Shown here: piece after piece, positions 57,202 to 64,000 of the stretch | Numbering within the stretch: the first letter of the stretch is position 1 | Layout of the letters: each line of letters starts with the position of its first letter | DNA from: Ruminococcus_C sp963590855 | GTDB taxonomy: Bacteria > Bacillota > Clostridia > Oscillospirales > Ruminococcaceae | Assembly (NCBI GenBank): GCA_963590855.1 | Contig: CAVAQT010000014.1 | Location: 1 to 64,000 of the forward strand | Direction of reading: 5' to 3' | Length of the DNA stretch: 64,000 bases | The notes under the pieces: model-generated | Databases searched by the model: none | Told to the model about the DNA's origin: nothing | The model's input: only the letters and a program-made list of their open reading frames with translations | Made by a program: the position numbers and the translations under genes

Positions 57202-57266
57202 CAGAAACAATGCGCGAAACGCACTGCATCATCGTTTATATTATATCGCTACAGAAAAAAGTTCTA

Positions 57267-59321
57267 TTATTCCAGAGCAGAAGCGATGACCTCAGCCATC
57301 AGGTTTGCCGGAAGCTGCTGATACACCGTCGGTGTGAGACGGAATGTGCCCTCACCCTGGGTCATCTGCCGCAGCTGGAGCGCATAGTCAGACATTTCAC
57401 GCAGAGGCACTTCTGCCAGGATCACGGTCACGCCATCCTCTGTGCCCGGATCCATACCCATGACTCTGCCGCGGCGCTTGTTCAGATCGCCCATAATATC
57501 GCCGGTGTAGCCATCCGGGATCGAGACCTCCAGAGAACCCATGGGTTCGAGAAGTGTCGGGCCTGCCTGTTTCATGCCCTCTTTATACGCCAGGGATGCC
57601 GCAGTTTTAAAGGACATCTCGGAGGAATCCACCGGATGATATGAGCCGTCCACCAGGATTGCCTTGACACCCACCATGGGGAAGCCTGCCAAAACACCCT
57701 TTGTAAAGGATTCCTGCAAGCCCTTTTCCACAGCCGGGAAGAAGTTTCGGGGCACAGCACCGCCGAATACCTTTTCTTCAAAGACGAGTTCATCCGACGG
57801 ATAGGGTTCAAACTCGATCCATACATCACCGTACTGTCCGTGACCGCCGGACTGCTTCTTATACTTGCCCTGTACCTTGACCTTTTGCCGAATGGTCTCC
57901 CGATAAGCGATCTTCGGCACAGTCAGCAGCACATCCGTTCCGAAGTCTGTTTTCAGCCGCGAAACAACTGCACTGAGGTGCTGCTCGCCCAGTCCGGACA
58001 AGATCATCTCCTTGGTTGCTGGATCCTGAGTATAGGACAGGGTCTGATCCTCTTCCAACAGCTTCTGGATGGCAGAAGCCACCTTTGCCTCCTCGCCGCG
58101 CACTGCCGGATGAACTGCCATGCCATAGCACGGCTGCGGAAAGACTGCTCTTGGCAGACGCACCACACGAGAACTGTCACAAAGGGTATCTCCCGTATTG
58201 GCAGACAGCTTTGTCACTGCCACAAGGTCTCCGGCTTCTGCCGCCGGCGTTTCTGTCTGCTTCTTGCCGCACAGGAAGAGCAGCTTTCCCAGCTTTTCAG
58301 TTGAGCCGTCTGTACTGTTGACCAGTTCCATGCCTGCCTTTACAGTACCGGAAATCACGCGCATCATAGACAGCTTTCCTACAAAAGGATCGGCAAGTGT
58401 CTGATAGATCTGCACGCAGACCGGCTCTTCCGGTGTCTGATGCAGCACTGCGGGTGCTCCGTTTTTATCCTCTGCCAGAATTTCATCGGTTGCCTCCGGC
58501 GCAGGAACCAGCAGTTCCATCTCCTTGCACAGCAGGTCGATCCCCTCCATCGTCTGGGCAGAAACACACGCCACCGGTGTAATCGTGCCGTCACGCATGC
58601 CCTTGTGTATGCCGTCGACCCGTTCTTTCTGGGTAAACTCCTCACCGGAGAAGAACTTTTCAAACAGCGCTTCGTCTGTCTCTGCAACAGCTTCCGAAAA
58701 CGCCTGAATCAGGCCGTCTACCCGATAGCTGAGCTTTTCGGAGACCTCGGAAGTCGGCATAGGGATCTCCTGTGCCTTGCCGTCTGCACCATAGCGATAA
58801 GCTTTCATCTCGATCAGATTGATGTACGAATCCACTTTTCGGTCTACGATTACCGGAACAACGACCGGGCAGACAGTCGGGCCGAACGTGGATTTCAGTT
58901 CTGTCAGTACATTATAGAAGTTGGCGTTTTCGTCGTCCAGCTTGGTGACCACAAACATCCGCGGCTTTCCGGCAGCGGCACGATACGCTTTTTTGGTTCC
59001 CACGCGGACACCGGATTTTCCGGAAACAGCGATCATCACGCAATCCGCTGCGGAAATGCCCTGGATCATGCCGCCGGCAAAATCAAACATGCCCGGCGTA
59101 TCCAACAGATTGACCTTCTGTCCGTCCAGCTGAATGCTGCCTGCGGCGGTGTATACCGAGGAATGACGTTTCAGTTCCTCCGTGGTATAGTCCGAGACAG
59201 TCGTGCCGGATGCTACGCTCCCCATGCGCTCCGTACAGCCGCCCTGGTACAGCAGTGCTTCCATCAATGTGGTTTTTCCGGTGCCGGCATGACCCGCCAG
59301 TGCAATATTTTTGATCATCAT
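57267..59321 (-). CDS. EF-G-like translational GTPase paralogue
   Basis: 684 residues with all five EF-G domains. G1 is GHAGTGKTT, G3 DTPGMFDF, but G4 is TKLD in place of the canonical NKxD, and switch I is atypical. This marks the EF-G2-like paralogue group of Firmicutes, not the main fusA product, which normally sits next to rpsL/rpsG. Its role is uncertain: ribosome recycling, stress translation or another ribosomal step. Near-duplicate ATGs begin the frame, with GGAGCGA upstream. Single gene with own promoter. Confidence 0.88.
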   Translation of the reverse strand: MMIKNIALAGHAGTGKTTLMEALLYQGGCTERMGSVASGTTVSDYTTEELKRHSSVYTAAGSIQLDGQKVNLLDTPGMFDFAGGMIQGISAADCVMIAVSGKSGVRVGTKKAYRAAAGKPRMFVVTKLDDENANFYNVLTELKSTFGPTVCPVVVPVIVDRKVDSYINLIEMKAYRYGADGKAQEIPMPTSEVSEKLSYRVDGLIQAFSEAVAETDEALFEKFFSGEEFTQKERVDGIHKGMRDGTITPVACVSAQTMEGIDLLCKEMELLVPAPEATDEILAEDKNGAPAVLHQTPEEPVCVQIYQTLADPFVGKLSMMRVISGTVKAGMELVNSTDGSTEKLGKLLFLCGKKQTETPAAEAGDLVAVTKLSANTGDTLCDSSRVVRLPRAVFPQPCYGMAVHPAVRGEEAKVASAIQKLLEEDQTLSYTQDPATKEMILSGLGEQHLSAVVSRLKTDFGTDVLLTVPKIAYRETIRQKVKVQGKYKKQSGGHGQYGDVWIEFEPYPSDELVFEEKVFGGAVPRNFFPAVEKGLQESFTKGVLAGFPMVGVKAILVDGSYHPVDSSEMSFKTAASLAYKEGMKQAGPTLLEPMGSLEVSIPDGYTGDIMGDLNKRRGRVMGMDPGTEDGVTVILAEVPLREMSDYALQLRQMTQGEGTFRLTPTVYQQLPANLMAEVIASALE

Positions 59322-59420
59322 GTGTCATTCGCTCCTATTCCTAAAAAAATTCTATCGTTTTCCCGGAATGCGCCGGGATTATCAGCAAGTTGCATAATTT
59401 TATTTCAACTGCATATTGCA

Positions 59421-59449
59421 ATTATAGCACATTTCACTTTACATTGCAA
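59421..59449 (-). promoter_or_regulatory. Promoter of the EF-G paralogue gene
   Basis: Minus-strand TTGCAA (59444-59449), 17 bp, TATAAT (59421-59426). Confidence 0.78.
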
Positions 59450-59553
59450 GACCTTTTTGAAAAAAGTTGAATTTTTCTGGTAGAAATCAGATTGTCCTTT
59501 TCGCATTTCGGCTCCGGATTCTTGTAAAGATTCCACAAACTTTGCAGAATCTC

Positions 59554-59582
59554 TTGACAACAGCGTAAAAAAATGCTATGAT
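59554..59582 (+). promoter_or_regulatory. Promoter of the small ORF and CNNM gene
   Basis: TTGACA (59554-59559), 17 bp, TATGAT (59577-59582). Transcription should start about 35 nt before the small ORF and some 260 nt before the transporter gene. Confidence 0.8.
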
Positions 59583-59623
59583 ATCTCTTAATTTTATACG
59601 TCACGAGAAAGGAGTACAGATCC

Positions 59624-59779
59624 ATGGATGCCGCCAGCGACAGCGACACAGACAATACCCGGAAAAACCTCTATCACAGCCATAACATTTCAATTGCATG
59701 GACAGCACTGCGCCGCATCTGCACAGGCTTTTTTGCTGCTGCCCGAACCAGGCATGGTCTGCGCCGCATGCGGTGCTAG
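59624..59779 (+). CDS. 51-residue acidic leader ORF upstream of the CNNM transporter
   Basis: ATG at 59624 with AAAGGAG 9 nt upstream and a good promoter. The N-terminus is strikingly acidic (MDAASDSDTDN), then Arg/His-rich (AARTRHGLRRMRC), ending in TAG. I know no homologue. The layout recalls MgtL-type leader peptides, whose acidic codons make ribosomes fall off at low magnesium, and the downstream gene belongs to a magnesium/cobalt transporter family. It overlaps both terminator-like structures in the leader. Confidence 0.5.
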   Translation: MDAASDSDTDNTRKNLYHSHNISIAWTALRRICTGFFAAARTRHGLRRMRC

Positions 59780-59793
59780 CTGTGTCTTTTTTT
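59701..59793 (+). promoter_or_regulatory. Candidate attenuator in the CNNM leader
   Basis: GCGCCGCAT occurs at 59710-59718 and again at 59761-59769. Either copy can pair with ATGCGGTGC (59768-59776): the first as a long-range helix extended by ACAGC/GCTGT, the second as a local 6 bp hairpin with loop CATG. A T7 run (59787-59793) follows. A further T6 run is at 59729-59734. The small ORF covers all of this except the last T-run, so its translation could decide the fold. Confidence 0.5.
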
Positions 59794-59848
59794 GATATTA
59801 GAACACATTGGAACTTATGATTGATGAAAGGTTGGAACACAAACAAAC

Positions 59849-61165
59849 ATGATTGGCTTAATCTTATTACAGATCGCATTGATCGCCCTGAACGCCGTAT
59901 TCGCCGGAACAGAGATTGCTGTGATCTCTGTCAATGAAACCAAACTGGAAAAAGAAGCAGAAAACGGCAGCAAACGTGCACGCCGCCTGTTGAAAATGGT
60001 GCGGAATTCCTCCGGATTCCTTGCCACCATTCAGGTGGCCATCACCCTTTCCGGCTTTCTGGGTGCGGCATTTGCTTCGGACAGCTTTGCTGAAAAGCTG
60101 ACCTGGCTGCTGCAAAAAGCCGGCATCGGCATCAGCGAATCCATACTCAATACCGTTTCTGTCATTCTGGTGACCCTGATTATCTCCTATTTTTCCATTG
60201 TATTCGGCGAAATGGTTCCGAAGCGCATCGCCATGAAAAATGCAGAACGGTTTTCTCTCACTATGTCCGGGCCGATCACCGTGATCTCAAAGCTGTTTGC
60301 GCCTCTGGTATGGCTCCTGACAAAGTCCACCAACGGTATGCTGCGGCTCTGCGGCATCGACCCCAACAGTGAGGATGAGATCGTCACAGAAGAGGATCTG
60401 CTGCTGATGGCAGATGCCGGACACAAAAAGGGCACGATCGACGCGGTGGAAAACGACTTAATCAAAAATGTATTCGCCTTTGACGATCTGACTGTAGGTG
60501 AGATCTGCACCCACCGAAAAGAAGTGGCAGTGCTCTGGATGGATGAGACCATCACCCAGTGGGAACAGACCATCCACGAATCCCGGCATTCTGTCTATCC
60601 GGTCTGCGGCGACAGTGTAGACCAGATCGTAGGCGTCCTCAATGCGAAGGACTTCTTTCGGCTGAAAAACCGCAGCCGGGAACTGGTCATGGAGCATGCC
60701 GTCCACACGCCCTACTTTATTCACGAGAATATGAAGGCAGACGAACTGTTCAGCAAAATGAAGCGCCACGCCGATCACTTTGCCGTGGTGGTAGACGAAT
60801 ACGGCGGCATGTGCGGCATTATTACCGTAACCGATCTGGTAGAGCAGCTGGTAGGCGATTTTGATGATGACGAAACAGAGCGGCAGGAGCCGGAGCTGGA
60901 ACGCCTGGACTCTCGCACCTGGAAGATTCGCGGCACATGTTCTCTGCACGATGCAGCAGAAGCACTGGGGCACGAGTTTGCCGACGCGGATGCCTATGAA
61001 ACTTTCAGCGGTTTTCTCATTGGAAGACTGGGAGAGATCCCGAAAGACGGCAGCCGGATCAGGCTGGAGGTAGAGGGCTATCATATCCACATCCTGAATG
61101 TACGGCAGCATTGCATAGAAAAGGCGATTATCCGCGCAGCAGATGCTGCAGAAAGCGATACATGA
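59849..61165 (+). CDS. CNNM/CorC-family transporter with CBS domains
   Basis: 438 residues: an N-terminal CNNM (DUF21) membrane domain of about 190 residues (AGTEIAVISVNETKL, YFSIVFGEMVPKRIAM), a CBS pair (about 205-330, with HESRHSVYPV and VVDEYGGMCGIITVTDLVE), and a C-terminal CorC/HlyC domain. Related proteins export or exchange Mg2+ or Co2+; the old name hemolysin C is not evidence of haemolysis. The ribosome site is weak (AAGG about 17 nt upstream), in contrast to the small ORF ahead of it. Confidence 0.9.
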   Translation: MIGLILLQIALIALNAVFAGTEIAVISVNETKLEKEAENGSKRARRLLKMVRNSSGFLATIQVAITLSGFLGAAFASDSFAEKLTWLLQKAGIGISESILNTVSVILVTLIISYFSIVFGEMVPKRIAMKNAERFSLTMSGPITVISKLFAPLVWLLTKSTNGMLRLCGIDPNSEDEIVTEEDLLLMADAGHKKGTIDAVENDLIKNVFAFDDLTVGEICTHRKEVAVLWMDETITQWEQTIHESRHSVYPVCGDSVDQIVGVLNAKDFFRLKNRSRELVMEHAVHTPYFIHENMKADELFSKMKRHADHFAVVVDEYGGMCGIITVTDLVEQLVGDFDDDETERQEPELERLDSRTWKIRGTCSLHDAAEALGHEFADADAYETFSGFLIGRLGEIPKDGSRIRLEVEGYHIHILNVRQHCIEKAIIRAADAAESDT

Positions 61166-61204
61166 TCTTTGCATCTGTCGGCTTGTGAAACATGTATACA
61201 CCTG

Positions 61205-61247
61205 AAATCGGCACGAACCCCATCAGAATGGCTCGTGCCGATTTTTT
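61205..61247 (+). terminator. Terminator of the CNNM gene
   Basis: 12 bp stem AAATCGGCACGA/TCGTGCCGATTT, 16 nt loop, then TTTTTT. Confidence 0.88.
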
Positions 61248-61255
61248 ACGCAGAT

Positions 61256-61298
61256 TTTACATAGTCATCTTATGGACTTTACATAGGACAGCTATAAT
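61256..61298 (+). promoter_or_regulatory. Phosphate transporter promoter with TTTACATAG repeats
   Basis: TTTACATAG occurs at 61256-61264 and 61278-61286, 22 bp (two helical turns) apart, just upstream of a TATAAT (61293-61298) that has no good -35 box. PhoP of Firmicutes binds TTWACA-type repeats at 11 bp steps, so this is a candidate Pho box with an activator-dependent promoter. Confidence 0.5.
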
Positions 61299-61373
61299 AG
61301 ATGCAGTACCGCATGTGCTGAATGCTGTGCGGACAAATCCGCTGTTTCGTCAGCGATGAAGGAGTCAAAACTT

Positions 61374-63164
61374 ATGGATATTTTTTCCGTCATTACCTTG
61401 TTGGGCGGTCTGGCATTTTTCTTATATGGCATGAATGTTATGTCTTCCGGTTTGGAAAAGCTTGCCGGCGGCAAACTGGAGATCATCCTGAAAAAAATGA
61501 CCTCTAACAAACTCAAAAGTCTGCTGCTGGGCATGGGCATCACCATCGCTATCCAGTCCTCCTCTGCACTGACTGTTATGCTGGTTGGACTAGTGAATTC
61601 TGGCATTATGGAGCTTGGTCAGACCATCGGCGTCCTCATGGGATCTAATATAGGAACAACCCTGACTGCATGGATTCTCAGTCTTTCCGGCATCGAGGGT
61701 GACAACGTCTTTTTGAAAATGTTGAAGCCAGAGTCATTCTCCCCCATTATTGCACTGATCGGTGTAATTCTGATCATGATGGCAAAGCACAACCGTACCA
61801 AAGACATTGGTAAGATCATGGTCGGCTTTTCCGTATTGATGACTGGCATGACACTGATGAGCGGCGCAGTCAGCCCGCTGGCAGATTCACCGCAGTTTTC
61901 GCACATTCTCACCGCCTTTCAAAATCCTATTATGGGTGTGGTTATAGGTGCTGTCTTTACCGGCGTAATCCAAAGTTCTGCGGCTTCTGTAGGAATTCTG
62001 CAGGCACTTTCTCTCACAGGGCAGGTCACTTATGGCATGGCAATTCCCATTATTATGGGACAAAACATCGGTACCTGTGTCACCGCCCTGCTGTCCAGTA
62101 TCGGTGTCAACCGCAGTGCTAAGCGTGTAGCATGTATTCATATTTGCTTTAACTGCATCGGAACACTGGTTATTCTACCAGTCTTTTACGGTCTGTACTG
62201 GCTGCTGGATTTTGCATTTGTTTCCTCTGCCATTGATCCGGCAGGAATTGCATTGGTGCACACTATCTTTAACATCATCACTACTGCAATGCTGCTGCCC
62301 TTCACTAAGTGGCTGGAAAAACTGGCGCATATAATCGTACGCGACAGCAAAAAAGAAAAAGAAGCTAAGGAAAAACACGCTCTGCTAGATGAGCGTCTGC
62401 TGGCAACACCAGCGGTAGCTATTGAAGTTTGCCACGGCGTCACCATCGAAATGGGCGAGCTCTCCAAGAAAACCATGGAGCTGGCGATCGGCATGCTGTT
62501 CCAATATGATAAAGCAATTGAGAAACAGATCGAAGAAAACGAAAATCGCATTGACAAGTACGAAGATAAGCTGAACGCCTATCTGGTGCGCATCAGCAAG
62601 CACAGCATTTCTTCCAAGGACAACCGGACGGTATCCAAGATGCTCCACTGCATCGGCAACTTTGAACGCATCGGCGACCATGCCGTTAATATTATGGAAT
62701 CGGCACATGAGCTGCACGAAAAGGGACTGCACTTCTCCGGCGACGCTGCCAAGGAACTGCACACCCTATGTGATGCACTTCTGGAAACACTGGATCTGGC
62801 ATTCCGGGCATTTGAAAAGGATGATCTGGCAATTGCGCATCAGGTCGAGCCGTTGGAAGAGGTTATTGACACCTTGAACCTGGAACTGAAAAACCGCCAT
62901 ATCAAGCGGCTGCAAAATGAAGAATGCACCGTGGAACTGGGCTATATCTATCAGGATCTTCTGACAAATATCGAGCGCATTTCCGATCACTGTTCCAATA
63001 TCGCCGGTGTACTCATTGAGATCGACGAGCAGCAGAACATCCATAAATATTTATACAAGCTGAAGGAAAATGATGAGTCCTTCCAGGAATCCTATCACGA
63101 ATATCTGAACCACTATTATCTGGAACTGGGGCAGCCCTCTCTGGATGAAGTGGCAGATGCCTAA
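61374..63164 (+). CDS. Na+/phosphate symporter with PhoU-like domain
   Basis: 596 residues. Two inverted Na/Pi cotransporter repeats (about 1-310) each carry the Gln-Ser-Ser signature: AIQSSSALTVM and VIQSSAASVGI. A C-terminal helical PhoU-like domain (about 360-575) follows, with ERIGDHAVNIME and ERISDHCSNIAG. Sodium-driven phosphate uptake is the expected function; the PhoU part probably regulates it. The start at 61374 has AAGGAG 9 nt upstream; the frame opens 6 codons earlier. Confidence 0.93.
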   Translation: MDIFSVITLLGGLAFFLYGMNVMSSGLEKLAGGKLEIILKKMTSNKLKSLLLGMGITIAIQSSSALTVMLVGLVNSGIMELGQTIGVLMGSNIGTTLTAWILSLSGIEGDNVFLKMLKPESFSPIIALIGVILIMMAKHNRTKDIGKIMVGFSVLMTGMTLMSGAVSPLADSPQFSHILTAFQNPIMGVVIGAVFTGVIQSSAASVGILQALSLTGQVTYGMAIPIIMGQNIGTCVTALLSSIGVNRSAKRVACIHICFNCIGTLVILPVFYGLYWLLDFAFVSSAIDPAGIALVHTIFNIITTAMLLPFTKWLEKLAHIIVRDSKKEKEAKEKHALLDERLLATPAVAIEVCHGVTIEMGELSKKTMELAIGMLFQYDKAIEKQIEENENRIDKYEDKLNAYLVRISKHSISSKDNRTVSKMLHCIGNFERIGDHAVNIMESAHELHEKGLHFSGDAAKELHTLCDALLETLDLAFRAFEKDDLAIAHQVEPLEEVIDTLNLELKNRHIKRLQNEECTVELGYIYQDLLTNIERISDHCSNIAGVLIEIDEQQNIHKYLYKLKENDESFQESYHEYLNHYYLELGQPSLDEVADA

Positions 63165-63187
63165 GCGTATATTATCAGACCTAATGC

Positions 63188-63228
63188 AAAAAGTCCGGTC
63201 AGGATTTATCCCCTGACCGGACTTTTTT
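63188..63228. terminator. Bidirectional terminator after the phosphate symporter
   Basis: AAAAGTCCGGTCAGG and its complement enclose a 9 nt loop, with A- and T-runs at the ends; it can also end the minus-strand cca gene. Confidence 0.88.
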
Positions 63229-64000
63229 ATTGCAGAATGCGATGCACTTCTGCCAAGAGTATTTCTCGTTCATTTGAAAGTTTTTCATCCAGCACCGCAT
63301 CCAGAAGCTGCTGTAGAATTTTGCCGATCTGCTCTCCCTGCGGAACACCAAGTGCTATGAGATCCTTTCCATTTACGGCAAGATCCCGGGTGTGCAGGCA
63401 GGCGTTTTCTGCGGCGATCTGTTCCAGTCTGGCTTCTGCCGCGAGCCAGAGCGGACGGCCTTTTTCCAGAACGCCAGGCGCTTTTCCGGCGTCATCCGCG
63501 ATTTTCAATTGGATGAGACTGCGCACCATCGGTTCGCCCAGCTTAGACAGCATCCGCCGCATCACACGAGGACTATCATTTAATGGCGCATCGTGATATT
63601 TCACCAGAGTGCAAACGGCGTGGATGCGTTCATGATCGGCATGCAGCCGGTGCAAAATCTGCCTTGCCATATCAGCGCTCACATCAGCGTGTCCGTAAAA
63701 ATGGTCAATACCGTCTGCCCCGGTGAATTTCGTCCGGGGTTTTCCCACATCGTGAAACAATGCCGCCCAGCGGAGCACCGTATCACGCGGCGCTGCCGCA
63801 AGTACATGCAGCGTATGTTCCCAGACATCATGCTGATGATAGGGATTGTGCTGTGCACAGATCTGCATCTCCCGAAACTCCGGGAAGATCTCGTTCCATA
63901 CCGACGGATATGCCCGAAAGATCTGCGCCGCTGCATCGCCGTCCGCCGTCAGAAGCTTTTGCATTTCTGCATCCACACGCTCTGCGGCAATGCGATGCAA
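63227..64000 (-). CDS. cca: CCA-adding tRNA nucleotidyltransferase, C-terminal part
   Basis: The gene runs off the end of the window, so only the C-terminal 257 or so residues are seen. They hold an HD domain (WEHTLHVL, ALFHDVGKPRTK, VKYHDAP) and a helical tail with ALGVPQGEQIGKIL, the layout of bacterial class II CCA-adding enzymes with an HD domain. The catalytic head with its Asp pair is outside the window. The TTG at the edge is not a real start. The alternative is a stand-alone HD hydrolase. Confidence 0.85.
   Translation of the reverse strand: MHRIAAERVDAEMQKLLTADGDAAAQIFRAYPSVWNEIFPEFREMQICAQHNPYHQHDVWEHTLHVLAAAPRDTVLRWAALFHDVGKPRTKFTGADGIDHFYGHADVSADMARQILHRLHADHERIHAVCTLVKYHDAPLNDSPRVMRRMLSKLGEPMVRSLIQLKIADDAGKAPGVLEKGRPLWLAAEARLEQIAAENACLHTRDLAVNGKDLIALGVPQGEQIGKILQQLLDAVLDEKLSNEREILLAEVHRILQ

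Noticed and set aside
59583..59848. M-box, NiCo or yybP-ykoY riboswitch before the CNNM gene
   Set aside because: I find none of the conserved bases of those classes; the acidic ORF and alternative hairpins explain the region better.
1..64000. CRISPR arrays, insertion sequences, prophage or rRNA genes
   Set aside because: No spaced direct-repeat array, transposase, integrase, phage structural gene or rRNA sequence was seen on either strand.

Overview
The window looks like the chromosome of an endospore-forming, fibre-degrading Firmicute of the Ruminococcus type (Clostridia). Three things point there: a secreted GH26 mannanase that ends in a type I dockerin with Thr/Ser-rich linkers, as in cellulosome-forming ruminococci; sporulation genes (sipL, spoIVA and a 31-codon spoVM); and Firmicute-style promoters (TTGACA-17 bp-TATAAT) with strong GGAGG ribosome binding sites. 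Species identity is inference. There is no rRNA, CRISPR array, transposase or phage module.

Layout. 1-600: the end of an AT-rich foreign-looking gene, a terminator and tRNA-Pro. 0.6-5.3 kb (minus): aminopeptidase, coaE, tsaC/sua5, prfA and a DUF951 gene. 5.5-9.3 kb (plus): S1 protein, amidase, NAD synthetase. 9.4-16.2 kb: PAP2 phosphatase, the mannanase, an AraC regulator, and vanZ-like, hslO and methyltransferase genes. 16.3-20.8 kb (minus): secA, nth and two acetyltransferases. 21-28 kb (plus): a small unknown gene, then gltBD behind a leader with an intrinsic terminator. 28.1-29.7 kb: coaX and an AT-rich acetyltransferase followed by a gene remnant.

29.8-45.1 kb (minus) is one large sulfur region. 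A 12-gene operon (metY, siroheme sulfite reductase, tusA, trxA, hcyS, hcyF, hcyD, trxB, aprA, aprB, cysD, cysN) can take sulfate to sulfide and load the sulfur on a small carrier protein for homocysteine synthesis. It is the gene set of the protein-thiocarboxylate methionine route known from Wolinella. A second unit holds a sulfate ABC importer (sbp, cysT, cysW, cysA), cysK and an Rrf2/CymR-like regulator. The metY and sbp promoters share a sequence block.

45.3-48.4 kb (plus) carries sipL and spoIVA, for spore coat assembly. 48.5-54.5 kb (minus) is a sucrose PTS operon (scrA, scrB, scrK, EIIA) with its LacI-type repressor. 54.5-57.2 kb (minus) packs a site-2 protease, a membrane protein, spoVM and an agrD-agrB peptide-signal pair. 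57.3-64 kb holds an EF-G paralogue, a CNNM/CorC ion transporter behind a leader with an acidic small ORF, a Na+/phosphate symporter behind TTTACA repeats, and the end of a CCA-adding enzyme gene.

The most novel-looking items are short or non-coding: spoVM, agrD, the leaders of gltB, the mannanase gene and the CNNM gene, and the HcyS-type carrier that ends in GGGQ.
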